The translations under genes were made by a program, and so were the position numbers. The notes beneath the pieces were generated by a model. That model made no database searches, had not been told where the DNA came from, and worked only from the letters and a program-made list of their open reading frames with translations. From Pseudomonas sp. Irchel 3E13 (lineage in GTDB: Bacteria > Pseudomonadota > Gammaproteobacteria > Pseudomonadales > Pseudomonadaceae): a DNA stretch of 64,000 nt. The stretch is from positions 384,717 through 448,716 of the forward strand of contig NZ_FYDX01000005.1 in the NCBI RefSeq assembly GCF_900187455.1. The letters are read 5' to 3'. Shown here piece after piece: positions 44,092 to 55,340 of this stretch (its first letter is position 1; each line of letters starts with the position of its first letter).

Positions 44092-45032
44092 CGCGGCTTG
44101 CCGGCGCGTTGGGGGTCGAGGTATTCGCGCAATTGCTCGATCATTTCGCTCTGGGTGCTCAAGGGCATCAACACCACCCGCAGTTTCTGCGCGAGCAGTT
44201 CCCAGCGCGCGATCCGCGCTTCGCTCAGTTGACGGTAGCTCTGGCGCAGGTTGGCATCGAGGGTGTCCAACTCCAGTTGCGCGCCGCGCTGGGCGAAGCG
44301 CAGCAGGCCGGCGGCGGGCAGGGCGTGGTCGAGCGGGTCGGAGAGCGGCAGCAGGAGCAGGTCGCAATGCCGCGACAGCAGGCCCAGTTGCTGTTCGACG
44401 CTGGGGTTCAGCGCCCGCTCGTCGCAAATGATGATGGCCAGGCTGCCGGGACGCAGCACCTCGCGGGCGCGGCGCAGCGCGGTGCCGAGGTTGTCGCCCT
44501 GGGTCACGGCTTCGGTGTGCAGCGACTGATTGACCCGGGCCAGGCGGTTGAGCAGTTGCAGCAGGCTCTGCTTGCTGCGTCGCGGTTTGATTTCGTAGTG
44601 CTCGTTGTCGCCGAACACCAGGCCGCCGATCCGGTCGTTGTGGCCCAGCGCGGCCCAGCCGAACAGCGCCGCAGCCTGGGCGGCGAGCACCGACTTGAAC
44701 ATCAGGCCCGAGCTGAAGAACAGCCGCCGGCTTTGTTCGACGAGGATGAAGATCGGCCGCTCGCGCTCTTCGTGGAACAGCTTGGTGTGCGGCTCCTGGG
44801 TGCGGGCGGTGACGCGCCAGTCGATGTTGCGCACGTCGTCGCCGGCCTGGTAGACCCGCACCTGGTCGAAGTCCACACCGCGCCCGCGCAGGCGCGAGTG
44901 GTGCAGGCCGACCAGCGGACTGCGCTGGCCGGGGGCGGAGAACAGGCGCACTTCACGCACCCGGTGACGCATCTCGATCAGCTCGGCGAGGCTGATGCGG
45001 ATGCCGGGCGCGTTCAACAGTTGGCTGGGCAT
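44088..45032 (-). CDS. DUF58 domain protein of the MoxR/Bat operon
   Basis: A 314-residue soluble protein. The DUF58 hallmark VYQAGDDVRNIDWRVTAR lies near residues 60-78, followed by a VWA-like fold (FILVEQSRRLFFSSG). In these operons DUF58 proteins link the MoxR ATPase with the VWA membrane proteins. It begins four bases after the MoxR stop and overlaps the next gene by four bases. Confidence 0.92.
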   Translation of the reverse strand: MPSQLLNAPGIRISLAELIEMRHRVREVRLFSAPGQRSPLVGLHHSRLRGRGVDFDQVRVYQAGDDVRNIDWRVTARTQEPHTKLFHEERERPIFILVEQSRRLFFSSGLMFKSVLAAQAAALFGWAALGHNDRIGGLVFGDNEHYEIKPRRSKQSLLQLLNRLARVNQSLHTEAVTQGDNLGTALRRAREVLRPGSLAIIICDERALNPSVEQQLGLLSRHCDLLLLPLSDPLDHALPAAGLLRFAQRGAQLELDTLDANLRQSYRQLSEARIARWELLAQKLRVVLMPLSTQSEMIEQLREYLDPQRAGKPR

Positions 45033-45036
45033 GGGG

Positions 45037-45996
<960 letters not shown>

Positions 45997-46157
45997 CGTC
46001 GACGGTTCCTGGAATGACGCGCGGGGCCGGCGAACGGCCCCGGGCAGGGGTTGATACTTTAATCCATCCGTGGGGTCGCCGACTAACGGTGCCGGGGGAA
46101 ATTCTTCGGGGGCAGATCGCGGCAAGGGGCCGGGCGCGCTGCCCGGCCCTGTTGCAC

Positions 46158-46508
46158 TCAGCGCTCGCTGACGAAGGTGCCGGTGCCGTCGAGGATCACG
46201 CGCAGGGCCTGTTCGATTTCATCCGCGTCGATGCTGGCGCTCTCCAGGCGGATTTCCAGCACATCGTCTTCGAACAGGTCGGTAGACCCGGCCGCCAGCT
46301 CGACCAGCAGGCGGGTGTCGCTGAGTGTCACCTTCAGGTCGCGGACGGTGGCGCCTTCTTCGTCGAGCATGAGGTCCACTCTGTCTTCGTGCGGGTAGCG
46401 GCTGATGATGAACAACTGGTTCTTGTCGCTTTGGCAGCCGACGGTGGCCAGGTTGTCTTCTTCATCATCGCAAGGGTTGGCGAAGGCCAGTTGGGCGGTC
46501 AGTTGCAT
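46158..46508 (-). CDS. Conserved hypothetical acidic protein
   Basis: A 116-residue acidic protein with no signal peptide. It starts MQLTAQLAFANPCDDEED and contains alternating short strands (NQLFIISRYPHEDRVDLML) and a C-terminal ADEIEQALRVIL helix. It lies upstream of the MoxR operon in the same direction but 160 bases away, so it is likely a separate unit. I do not recognise a function. The start at 46508 fits a new fold beginning; the upstream extension to 46610 lacks character. Confidence 0.75.
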   Translation of the reverse strand: MQLTAQLAFANPCDDEEDNLATVGCQSDKNQLFIISRYPHEDRVDLMLDEEGATVRDLKVTLSDTRLLVELAAGSTDLFEDDVLEIRLESASIDADEIEQALRVILDGTGTFVSER

Positions 46509-46849
46509 GGGCGGCTCGATAAAGGAATTGAAACGCGAGTGTGCCAGTGTTCGCCCACGGGATAAATCTTCCGTTGCTCCTCGTTGTCCGAATATGTCGC
46601 AGCGCCGCAAGCAGGGCCGGGTGGGCTGTCGTTAAGCTGCGTTGTCGATGGACACCCGTAAAGACGCAGCCGGCTTCAGTGGCAGTGGTTTTTGCAGATG
46701 TCCATCCCGGTGTGACCAGTCGGTCATCCCGGCACCCGCTCTTTCGGATTTCCTCTGCGCTTTGCCCGTCATTGGCTATGGTTGATGCGGGATAAAGCGG
46801 ACACGCGCGACGCTTCACCCAATAACAAAGCCCAAGCGGAGTACCACAG
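46509..46849. other. Intergenic region before gdhB, no gene seen
   Basis: This 341-base gap has no convincing ORF. It holds a short hairpin (TGACC/GGTCA with loop AGTC near 46713-46726) and a pair of distant 8-base arms (GATGGACA at 46647, TGTCCATC at 46699). The gdhB promoter must lie here, but I could not pick a -35/-10 pair with confidence. Confidence 0.5.
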
Positions 46850-49800
46850 ATGGCGTTCTTCACCGCAGCCAGCAAAGCCGACTTCCAGCATCAACTGAAA
46901 GCGGCCCTGGCCCAGCACATCAGCGAGCAGGCACTGCCACAAGTGGCGCTGTTCGCCGAGCAGTTCTTCGGCATCATCTCTCTGGACGAACTGACCCAGC
47001 GGCGCCTGTCCGACCTGGTCGGTTGCACCCTCTCTGCCTGGCGCATGATCGAGCGCTTCGATCACAGCCAACCTCAGGTCAACGTCTACAACCCCGATTA
47101 CGAGCGTCATGGCTGGCAGTCGACCCACACCGCCGTGGAAGTTCTGCACCATGACCTGCCGTTCCTGGTCGACTCGGTGCGTACCGAGCTGAATCGTCGC
47201 GGCTACAGCATCCACACCCTGCAGACTACGGTGCTGAGCACGCGTCGCGGGGTCAAGGGCGAACTGCTGGAAATCCTGCCCAAGGGCACCCACGGCGAGG
47301 ACGTGCTGCAAGAGTCGCTGATGTACCTGGAGATCGACCGCTGCGCCAACAACACCGAACTCGGCGTGCTGACCCATGAGTTGACCCAGGTGCTGGCCGA
47401 AGTGCGCGTCGCCGTGGCCGACTTCGAGCCGATGAAGGCCAAGGTCCGCGACTTGCTGGCGCTGGTGGAGCAGACCCCGTATGCCCCGGCGCAAACCGAG
47501 AAATCCGAGATCCAGAGCTTCCTGGAATGGCTGGTGGGCAACCACTTCACCTTCCTCGGCTATGAAGAATTCGTGGTCAACGGCGATGCCCAGGGCGGCC
47601 AGCTGGTCTACGACGAGCAGTCGTTCCTCGGCCTGACCCGCCTGCTGCGCGCCGGCCTGACCACCGAAGACCTGCGTATCGAAGACTACGCGGTCAACTA
47701 CCTGAACGAACCGCTGCTGCTGTCCTTCGCCAAGGCCGCTCACCCGAGCCGCGTGCACCGTCCGGCTTACCCGGATTACGTGTCGATCCGCCAGCTCGAC
47801 GCCGACGGCAAGGTCATCAAGGAATGCCGCTTCATGGGTCTGTACACCTCGTCGGTGTACGGCGAGAGCGTGCACCAGATCCCGTACATTCGCGGCAAGG
47901 TCGCCGAAGTCGAGCGCCGTTCGGGCTTCGACGCCAAGGCGCACCTGGGCAAGGAACTGGCCCAGGTCCTCGAAGTGCTGCCGCGCGACGACCTGTTCCA
48001 GACCCCGGTGGACGAGCTGTTCAGCACCGTCATGTCCATCGTGCAGATCCAGGAGCGCAACAAGATCCGCGTGTTCCTGCGCAAAGACCCGTACGGTCGC
48101 TTCTGCTACTGCCTGGCCTACGTTCCGCGTGACATCTACTCCACCGAAGTGCGGCAGAAGATCCAGCAGGTCCTGATGGAGCGCCTGAAGGCCAGCGACT
48201 GCGAGTTCTGGACCTTCTTCTCCGAATCGGTGCTGGCGCGGGTGCAACTGATCCTGCGGGTCGATCCGAAGAACCGCATCGATATCGACGCCAAACAACT
48301 GGAAAACGAAGTGATCCAGGCCTGCCGTTCGTGGCAGGACGACTACGCCGCGCTGACCGTCGAGAACTTCGGCGAAGCCCAGGGCACCAACGTCCTGGCG
48401 GACTTCCCGAAAGGCTTCCCGGCCGGCTACCGCGAGCGTTTCGCCGCGCACTCGGCGGTGGTGGACATGCAGCACCTGCTCAACCTGTCCGAGGGCAAGC
48501 CGCTGGTGATGAGCTTCTACCAGCCGCTGACCCAGACCGGTAAACAGCTGCTGCACTGCAAGCTGTACCACGCCGATACCCCGCTGGCCCTGTCGGACGT
48601 GCTGCCGATCCTGGAAAACCTCGGCCTGCGCGTGCTGGGCGAGTTCCCGTATCGCCTGCGCCACAGCAATGGCCGCGAGTTCTGGATTCATGACTTCGCC
48701 TTCACCACCGCCGAGGGCGTCGAGCTGGATATCCAGCAACTCAACGACACCCTGCAGGACGCCTTCGTCCACATCGTCAACGGCGATGCGGAAAACGACG
48801 CCTTCAACCGCCTGGTGCTGACCGCCGGCCTGCCGTGGCGCGACGTGGCGCTGCTGCGCGCCTACGCCCGCTACCTCAAGCAGATCCGTCTGGGCTTCGA
48901 CCTCGGCTACATCGCCAGCACCCTGAACAACCACACCGACATCGCCCGCGAGCTGACCCGCCTGTTCAAGACCCGCTTCTACCTGGCGCGCAAGCTCACC
49001 AGCGAAGACCTCGATGACAAGCAGCAGCGTCTGGAACAGGCGATTCTCACGGCACTGGACGACGTCCAGGTGCTCAACGAAGACCGCATCCTGCGGCGCT
49101 ACCTGGACCTGATCAAGGCGACCCTGCGCACCAACTTCTATCAGCCGGATGCCAACGGTCAGAACAAGTCCTACTTCAGCTTCAAGTTCAACCCCAAGCT
49201 CATCCCCGAACTGCCAAAACCGGTGCCGCGCTTCGAGATCTTCGTCTACTCGCCGCGGGTTGAAGGCGTGCACCTGCGCTTCGGCAACGTGGCGCGGGGC
49301 GGCCTGCGCTGGTCGGACCGCGAGGAAGACTACCGCACCGAAGTGCTGGGCCTGGTAAAAGCCCAGCAGGTGAAGAACTCGGTGATCGTGCCGGTGGGCG
49401 CCAAGGGCGGCTTCCTGCCGCGTCGCCTGCCGCTGGGCGGCAGCCGTGATGACATCGCCGCCGAAGGTATCGCCTGCTACCGCATCTTCATCTCCGGTCT
49501 GCTGGACATCACCGACAACCTCAAGGACGGCGGCGTGGTGCCACCGGCCAACGTGGTGCGGCATGACGAAGACGATCCGTACCTGGTGGTGGCTGCCGAC
49601 AAAGGCACCGCGACCTTCTCCGACATCGCCAACGGCATCGCCATCGACTACGGCTTCTGGCTCGGCGACGCCTTCGCCTCGGGCGGCTCGGCCGGCTACG
49701 ACCACAAGAAAATGGGCATCACCGCCCGTGGCGCCTGGGTCGGCGTGCAGCGCCACTTCCGCGAACGCGGCATCAACGTGCAAAAAGACAGCATCACCGT

Positions 49801-51715
49801 GGTCGGCGTCGGCGACATGGCCGGCGACGTGTTCGGCAACGGCTTGCTGATGTCCGAGACCCTGCAACTGGTGGCGGCCTTCAACCACCTGCACATCTTT
49901 ATCGACCCTAATCCGGACCCGGCCACCAGCTTCGCCGAGCGCAAGCGCCTGTTCGACCTGCCGCGTTCGGCCTGGAGCGACTACGACACCAGCATCATGT
50001 CCGAGGGTGGCGGCATCTTCACGCGCAGCGCGAAGAGCATCGCCATCACCCCGCAGATGAAGGAACGCTTCGCCATCGAAGCCGACAAGCTGACCCCGAC
50101 CGAGCTGCTCAACGCACTGCTCAAAGCGCCGGTGGACCTGCTGTGGAACGGCGGTATCGGCACTTACGTCAAGTCCAGCAGCGAAAGCCACGCCGATGTC
50201 GGCGACAAGGCCAACGACGCGCTGCGGGTCAACGGTAACGAGCTGCGCTGCAAGGTAGTGGGCGAGGGCGGCAACCTGGGCATGACCCAGCTTGGCCGGG
50301 TCGAGTTCGGCCTGAATGGCGGCGCCACCAACACCGACTTCATCGACAACGCCGGTGGCGTGGACTGCTCCGACCACGAGGTCAACATCAAGATCCTGCT
50401 CAACGAAGTGGTGCAGGCCGGCGACATGACCGAGAAACAGCGCAACCAGTTGCTCGGCAGCATGACCGACGAAGTGGCCGCGCTGGTGCTGGGCAACAAC
50501 TACAAACAGACCCAGGCCCTGTCCCTGGCCGCGCGCCGGGCAAGAGAGCGCATTGCCGAGTACAAACGCCTGATGGCCGACCTGGAAAGCCGCGGCAAGC
50601 TGGACCGGGCGATCGAGTTCCTGCCGTCGGAAGAGCAACTGGCCGAACGCCTGGCGGCCAACCAGGGCCTGAGCCGTGCCGAACTGTCGGTGCTGATCTC
50701 CTACAGCAAGATCGACCTCAAGGAAGCCCTGCTCAAGTCGCTGGTGCCGGATGACGACTACCTGACCCGCGACATGGAGACCGCATTCCCGCCGTCGCTG
50801 GTGCACAAGTTCGCCGACGCCATGCGCCGCCACCGCCTGAAGCGCGAGATCGTCAGCACCCAGATCGCCAACGACCTGGTCAACAACATGGGCATCACCT
50901 TCGTCCAGCGCCTGAAAGAGTCCACCGGCATGAGCCCGGCGAACGTGGCTGGGGCATATGTGATCGTGCGTGACATCTTCCACCTGCCGCACTGGTTCCG
51001 TCAGATCGAAGCGCTGGATTACCAGGTGCCGGCGGAAGTCCAGCTGACCCTGATGGACGAACTGATGCGCCTGGGCCGCCGCGCGACCCGCTGGTTCCTG
51101 CGCAGCCGCCGCAACGAGCAGGACGCCGGGCGTGACGTCGCGCACTTCGGTCCACAGATCGCCGCGCTGGGCCTGAAACTCGACGAACTGCTCGAAGGCC
51201 CGACCCGCGACCGCTGGCAGACCCGCTACCAGAGCTTTGTCGAAGCCGGCGTGCCGGAATTGCTGGCCCGCATGGTCGCAGGCACCACGCACCTGTACAC
51301 CTTGCTGCCGATCATCGAGGCGTCCGACGTCACCGGCCACGACCCGGCACAGGTGGCCAAGGCGTTCTTCGCCGTGGGCAGTGCGTTGGAGCTGACCTGG
51401 TACCTGCAGGAAATCAGCAACCTGCCGGTGGAAAACAACTGGCAGGCCCTGGCCCGCGAAGCGTTCCGCGACGATATCGACCTGCAACAGCGCGCGATCA
51501 CTATTTCCGTGCTGCAAATGGCCGATGCCCCGGACGACATGGACGCCCGCGTGGCGCTGTGGATGGAGCAGCACCGGGTGATGGTCGAGCGCTGGCGCGC
51601 CATGCTCGACGACCTGCGCGCCGCGACCGGCACCGATTACGCCATGTACGCGGTCGCCAACCGCGAGTTGGTGGACCTGGCGTTGAGCGGGCAGGCGACG
51701 GTATTGCCTTCCTGA
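46850..51715 (+). CDS. gdhB: NAD-specific glutamate dehydrogenase, large (180-kDa class)
   Basis: A 1621-residue enzyme that deaminates glutamate to 2-oxoglutarate, used for growth on amino acids such as arginine. Residues 1-700 hold the regulatory ACT-like parts of this class. The catalytic core has GGLRWSDR near 817 and VPVGAKGGF near 848 with the active lysine. VVGVGDMAGDVFGNG near 985 binds NAD. A helical C-terminal domain follows. Length is that of the P. aeruginosa enzyme (1620). The ATG has GCGGAGTACC upstream. A clean terminator follows the stop. Control by arginine and allosteric activation are known for the family; nothing here shows it directly. Confidence 0.97.
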   Translation: MAFFTAASKADFQHQLKAALAQHISEQALPQVALFAEQFFGIISLDELTQRRLSDLVGCTLSAWRMIERFDHSQPQVNVYNPDYERHGWQSTHTAVEVLHHDLPFLVDSVRTELNRRGYSIHTLQTTVLSTRRGVKGELLEILPKGTHGEDVLQESLMYLEIDRCANNTELGVLTHELTQVLAEVRVAVADFEPMKAKVRDLLALVEQTPYAPAQTEKSEIQSFLEWLVGNHFTFLGYEEFVVNGDAQGGQLVYDEQSFLGLTRLLRAGLTTEDLRIEDYAVNYLNEPLLLSFAKAAHPSRVHRPAYPDYVSIRQLDADGKVIKECRFMGLYTSSVYGESVHQIPYIRGKVAEVERRSGFDAKAHLGKELAQVLEVLPRDDLFQTPVDELFSTVMSIVQIQERNKIRVFLRKDPYGRFCYCLAYVPRDIYSTEVRQKIQQVLMERLKASDCEFWTFFSESVLARVQLILRVDPKNRIDIDAKQLENEVIQACRSWQDDYAALTVENFGEAQGTNVLADFPKGFPAGYRERFAAHSAVVDMQHLLNLSEGKPLVMSFYQPLTQTGKQLLHCKLYHADTPLALSDVLPILENLGLRVLGEFPYRLRHSNGREFWIHDFAFTTAEGVELDIQQLNDTLQDAFVHIVNGDAENDAFNRLVLTAGLPWRDVALLRAYARYLKQIRLGFDLGYIASTLNNHTDIARELTRLFKTRFYLARKLTSEDLDDKQQRLEQAILTALDDVQVLNEDRILRRYLDLIKATLRTNFYQPDANGQNKSYFSFKFNPKLIPELPKPVPRFEIFVYSPRVEGVHLRFGNVARGGLRWSDREEDYRTEVLGLVKAQQVKNSVIVPVGAKGGFLPRRLPLGGSRDDIAAEGIACYRIFISGLLDITDNLKDGGVVPPANVVRHDEDDPYLVVAADKGTATFSDIANGIAIDYGFWLGDAFASGGSAGYDHKKMGITARGAWVGVQRHFRERGINVQKDSITVVGVGDMAGDVFGNGLLMSETLQLVAAFNHLHIFIDPNPDPATSFAERKRLFDLPRSAWSDYDTSIMSEGGGIFTRSAKSIAITPQMKERFAIEADKLTPTELLNALLKAPVDLLWNGGIGTYVKSSSESHADVGDKANDALRVNGNELRCKVVGEGGNLGMTQLGRVEFGLNGGATNTDFIDNAGGVDCSDHEVNIKILLNEVVQAGDMTEKQRNQLLGSMTDEVAALVLGNNYKQTQALSLAARRARERIAEYKRLMADLESRGKLDRAIEFLPSEEQLAERLAANQGLSRAELSVLISYSKIDLKEALLKSLVPDDDYLTRDMETAFPPSLVHKFADAMRRHRLKREIVSTQIANDLVNNMGITFVQRLKESTGMSPANVAGAYVIVRDIFHLPHWFRQIEALDYQVPAEVQLTLMDELMRLGRRATRWFLRSRRNEQDAGRDVAHFGPQIAALGLKLDELLEGPTRDRWQTRYQSFVEAGVPELLARMVAGTTHLYTLLPIIEASDVTGHDPAQVAKAFFAVGSALELTWYLQEISNLPVENNWQALAREAFRDDIDLQQRAITISVLQMADAPDDMDARVALWMEQHRVMVERWRAMLDDLRAATGTDYAMYAVANRELVDLALSGQATVLPS

Positions 51716-51731
51716 GGTGTGAGCTGAAATG

Positions 51732-51764
51732 AAAAAGCCCCGGCAGTGATGCCGGGGCTTTTTT
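51732..51764. terminator. Bidirectional rho-independent terminator
   Basis: AAAAAGCCCCGGCA pairs with TGCCGGGGCTTTTT over a GTGA loop, 16 bases after gdhB. It can serve gdhB and the convergent ppsR. Confidence 0.93.
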
Positions 51765-51800
51765 GTGGGCCGTCTCGCTGGCAATGCATACACCGGACCT

Positions 51801-51830
51801 TGTGGGAGCAAGCTGGCTTGCCAGCGATGA
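51801..51830 (+). repeat. Single REP copy
   Basis: TGTGGGAGCAAGCTGGCTTG followed by CCAGCGATGA, a standard Pseudomonas REP, in the gap between gdhB and ppsR. Confidence 0.75.
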
Positions 51831-51860
51831 CAACCTTGAGATCCCAACAAAATCAGCGTT

Positions 51861-52679
51861 TTACTTGAACCGCCGCTCCACCCCTTTCTCCACCAGAATC
51901 TTCGCCGAAATCTCTTCCACCGAGAAATGCGTGGAATTGATATTCGGAATATTCTCCCGGCGGAACAGATTCTCCACTTCGCGCACTTCGAACTCGCACT
52001 GGGCGAAGCTGGCGTAGCGGCTGTTGGGCTTGCGCTCGTGACGAATGGCGGTCAGGCGGTCCGGGTCGATGGTCAGGCCGAACAGCTTGTGCTGATGATT
52101 TTTCAAGGCCGTCGGCAGTTGCAGGCGCTCCATATCATCTTCGGTCAGCGGATAGTTCGCGGCGCGAATACCGAATTGCATGGCCATGTACAGACAAGTC
52201 GGGGTTTTGCCGCAGCGGGACACGCCAACCAGGATCAGGTCGGCCTTGTCGTAGTAGTGGGTGCGAGCGCCGTCGTCGTTGTCGAGGGCGAAGTTGACCG
52301 CTTCGATGCGCTCCATGTAGTTGGAGTTGCCGCCGATCGAGTGGGATTTGCCTACCGAGTACGACGAATGGGCGGTCAACTCCTGCTCCAGCGGGGCCAG
52401 GAAGGTCGAGAAGATGTCGATCATGAAGCCGTTCGAGGTGGCCAGGATCTCGCGGATGTCCTGGTTGACGATGGTGTCGAAGATGATCGGGCGCATGCCG
52501 TCACGCTCAGCGGCGGCGTTGATTTGCTGTACCATGACGCGCGCTTTTTCCACGCTATCGATGTAGGGTCGCGTGAATTTATTGAACGGAATGTTCTCGA
52601 ACTGAGCCAGAAGACTTTGCCCGAGGGTCTCCGCCGTGATGCCGGTGCCGTCGGAAATGAAGAAAGCAGATCGTTTCAT
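51861..52679 (-). CDS. ppsR: PEP synthase regulatory protein (kinase/pyrophosphorylase)
   Basis: A 272-residue bifunctional regulator that inactivates PEP synthase by ADP-dependent phosphorylation of a threonine and reactivates it by phosphate-dependent dephosphorylation. The nucleotide loop [10 protein letters not shown] is near residue 150. The N-terminus [14 protein letters not shown] and the C-terminal block [20 protein letters not shown] match the DUF299 family. ATG 52679 gives the usual start MKRSAFF; ATG 52688 adds three residues. It is divergent from its target ppsA, the standard Pseudomonas layout. Confidence 0.97.
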   Translation of the reverse strand: MKRSAFFISDGTGITAETLGQSLLAQFENIPFNKFTRPYIDSVEKARVMVQQINAAAERDGMRPIIFDTIVNQDIREILATSNGFMIDIFSTFLAPLEQELTAHSSYSVGKSHSIGGNSNYMERIEAVNFALDNDDGARTHYYDKADLILVGVSRCGKTPTCLYMAMQFGIRAANYPLTEDDMERLQLPTALKNHQHKLFGLTIDPDRLTAIRHERKPNSRYASFAQCEFEVREVENLFRRENIPNINSTHFSVEEISAKILVEKGVERRFK

Positions 52680-52693
52680 TTGCGCCATGGGCC

Positions 52694-52740
52694 TTAAGCT
52701 GGTGACGAATCTTGGATATGATAGGTTCGGTTTGCCGAAC
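52694..52740 (+). promoter_or_regulatory. Candidate ppsA promoter with operator-like palindrome
   Basis: TTAAGC, 17 bases, TATGAT at 52694-52722, directly followed by GTTCGG-TTTG-CCGAAC at 52725-52740. The palindrome would lie at the start of transcription, where a repressor could act; it may instead be an RNA hairpin. Confidence 0.4.
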
Positions 52741-52855
52741 GAGATCGTCGGCATTCTCACTTATTTTCCAGGTCCAGGCCACAAGCGCCCGGTCGATCCC
52801 ACAGGGGTACGCCGGCGTCCTGAGCTTTTCCAACACAGTTAGTGGAGAGATCACC

Positions 52856-55231
52856 TTGGTAGAGTACGTAGTTTCCCTCGATAAGCTCGGCGTCCATGAT
52901 GTGGAGCACGTGGGGGGCAAGAACGCATCCCTCGGCGAGATGATCAGTAACCTCGCGGGCGCCGGTGTATCGGTCCCTGGCGGCTTTGCCACTACGTCTC
53001 AGGCGTACCGTGATTTCCTCGAACAGAGCGGTTTGAACGATCAGATCCACGCCGCGCTCGACGCGCTGGACGTGGATGACGTCAACGCCCTGGCCAAGAC
53101 CGGTGCGCAGATTCGTCAGTGGGTCATGGATGCCGAGTTCCCGGCGCGGCTCGATGCGGAAATCCGCACCGCCTTCGCCGAAATGGCCCAGGGCAACGAC
53201 AACATGGCCGTCGCCGTGCGTTCGTCCGCCACCGCCGAAGACCTGCCGGACGCTTCCTTCGCCGGCCAGCAAGAAACCTTCCTGAACATCCGCGGCGTGG
53301 ACAACGTGATCCGCGCGGCCAAGGAAGTGTTCGCTTCCCTATTCAATGACCGTGCCATTTCCTACCGCGTGCACCAGGGCTTCGATCACAAACTGGTCGC
53401 CCTGTCCGCCGGCGTGCAGCGCATGGTCCGTTCGGAAACCGGAACGGCGGGTGTGATGTTCACCCTCGACACCGAATCGGGCTTCCGTGACGTGGTCTTC
53501 ATCACCGGCGCCTACGGCCTGGGTGAAACCGTGGTCCAGGGCGCGGTCAACCCGGACGAGTTCTACGTTCACAAGAACACCCTCGAAGCCGGTCGCCCGG
53601 CCATCCTGCGTCGCAACCTGGGCAGCAAGGCGATCAAGATGATCTACGGCGACGAAGCCAAGGCCGGTCGTTCGGTCAAGGTGGTCGACGTGGACCGCGC
53701 CGACCGCGCCCGTTTCTGCCTGAGCGACGCCGAAGTGGCCGAACTGGCCAAGCAGGCGATGATCATCGAGAAGCACTACCAGCGTCCGATGGACATCGAG
53801 TGGGCCAAAGACGGCGACGACGGCAAGCTGTACATCGTTCAGGCCCGTCCTGAAACCGTGAAGAGCCGCTCCAGCGCCAACGTCATGGAACGCTACCTGC
53901 TGAAGGAAAAGGGCACCGTTCTGGTTGAAGGCCGTGCCATTGGCCAGCGCATCGGCGCCGGCAAAGTTCGCGTGATCCACGACGTTTCCGAGATGGACAA
54001 GGTCCAGCCGGGCGACGTGCTGGTTTCCGACATGACCGACCCGGACTGGGAACCGGTCATGAAGCGCGCCAGCGCCATCGTCACCAACCGCGGTGGTCGT
54101 ACCTGCCACGCGGCGATCATCGCCCGTGAGCTGGGTATCCCGGCCGTGGTCGGTTGCGGCAACGCCACCCAGGTTCTTAAAGACGGCCAGGGCGTCACCG
54201 TTTCCTGCGCCGAAGGCGATACCGGTTTCATCTTCGAAGGTGAACTGGGCTTCGACATCCGTCAGAACTCGGTCGACGCCATGCCTGATCTGCCGTTCAA
54301 GATCATGATGAACGTCGGTAACCCGGACCGCGCCTTCGACTTCGCCCAGTTGCCCAACGCCGGTGTCGGCCTGGCGCGTCTGGAGTTCATCATCAACCGC
54401 ATGATCGGCGTGCACCCCAAGGCGCTGCTGAACTACGCGGGCCTGCCGCAAGAGCTGAAAGAGAGCGTCGACAAGCGCATCGCCGGCTACAACGACCCGG
54501 TCGAGTTCTACGTCGAGAAGCTGGTCGAGGGCATCAGCACCCTGGCCGCAGCGTTCTGGCCGAAGAAGGTCATCGTTCGCCTGTCCGACTTCAAGTCCAA
54601 CGAATACGCCAACCTGATCGGCGGCAAGCTGTACGAGCCGGAAGAAGAGAACCCGATGCTGGGCTTCCGCGGTGCCTCGCGTTACATCAGCGAGTCGTTC
54701 CGTGACTGCTTCGACCTGGAATGCCGTGCGCTCAAGCGTGTTCGCGATGTCATGGGCCTGACCAACGTCGAGATCATGGTGCCGTTCGTGCGTACCCTGG
54801 GCGAAGCCAGCCAGGTCGTCGACCTGCTCGCCGAGAAAGGCCTGGGCCGTGGTGTCAACGGTCTGCGCGTGATCATGATGTGCGAACTGCCGTCCAACGC
54901 CATCCTGGCCGAGGAATTCCTCGAGTACTTCGATGGTTTCTCCATCGGTTCCAACGACCTGACCCAGCTCACCCTGGGCCTGGACCGTGACTCGGGCATC
55001 ATCGCGCACCTGTTCGACGAGCGTAATCCGGCGGTCAAGAAGCTGCTGTCCAATGCCATCCAGGCCTGTAACAAGGCCGGCAAGTACATCGGCATCTGCG
55101 GTCAGGGCCCTTCGGACCACCCTGACCTGGCCAAATGGCTGATGGAGCAGGGCATCGAAAGCGTCTCGCTGAACCCGGACTCGGTACTGGAAACCTGGTT
55201 CTTCCTGGCTGAAGGTCAGAACGCGAACTGA
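52856..55231 (+). CDS. ppsA: Phosphoenolpyruvate synthase
   Basis: A 791-residue enzyme that makes PEP from pyruvate and ATP for gluconeogenesis. The N-terminal ATP-grasp part ([30 protein letters not shown]) is followed by the phosphohistidine domain with [17 protein letters not shown] and the active His at residue 418. A PEP-binding barrel follows ([25 protein letters not shown]). The TTG start at 52856 has GGAGAG upstream and gives the usual [12 protein letters not shown]; an in-frame ATG at 52712 would lie inside the promoter. Its regulator PpsR is encoded divergently. Confidence 0.97.
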   Translation: MVEYVVSLDKLGVHDVEHVGGKNASLGEMISNLAGAGVSVPGGFATTSQAYRDFLEQSGLNDQIHAALDALDVDDVNALAKTGAQIRQWVMDAEFPARLDAEIRTAFAEMAQGNDNMAVAVRSSATAEDLPDASFAGQQETFLNIRGVDNVIRAAKEVFASLFNDRAISYRVHQGFDHKLVALSAGVQRMVRSETGTAGVMFTLDTESGFRDVVFITGAYGLGETVVQGAVNPDEFYVHKNTLEAGRPAILRRNLGSKAIKMIYGDEAKAGRSVKVVDVDRADRARFCLSDAEVAELAKQAMIIEKHYQRPMDIEWAKDGDDGKLYIVQARPETVKSRSSANVMERYLLKEKGTVLVEGRAIGQRIGAGKVRVIHDVSEMDKVQPGDVLVSDMTDPDWEPVMKRASAIVTNRGGRTCHAAIIARELGIPAVVGCGNATQVLKDGQGVTVSCAEGDTGFIFEGELGFDIRQNSVDAMPDLPFKIMMNVGNPDRAFDFAQLPNAGVGLARLEFIINRMIGVHPKALLNYAGLPQELKESVDKRIAGYNDPVEFYVEKLVEGISTLAAAFWPKKVIVRLSDFKSNEYANLIGGKLYEPEEENPMLGFRGASRYISESFRDCFDLECRALKRVRDVMGLTNVEIMVPFVRTLGEASQVVDLLAEKGLGRGVNGLRVIMMCELPSNAILAEEFLEYFDGFSIGSNDLTQLTLGLDRDSGIIAHLFDERNPAVKKLLSNAIQACNKAGKYIGICGQGPSDHPDLAKWLMEQGIESVSLNPDSVLETWFFLAEGQNAN

Positions 55232-55294
55232 TCGCGGGTACTGGAGCGGTCGTCTGCGCAAGTCCGGCAGCGACCGCTTCAACGGTTTCATCCA

Positions 55295-55326
55295 GGGCGG
55301 GTCCATTGACGGACGCGCCCTTTTTT
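55295..55326 (+). terminator. Rho-independent terminator after ppsA
   Basis: GGGCGGGTCC pairs with GGACGCGCCC (one internal mismatch) over ATTGAC and is followed by six T. Confidence 0.85.
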
Positions 55327-55340
55327 GTGCAAGAACCCCT

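Noticed and set aside
46769..51850. A 1693-codon open frame on the minus strand opposite gdhB
   Set aside because: Antisense to the clear GDH gene, without motifs; long open shadow frames are expected at this codon bias.
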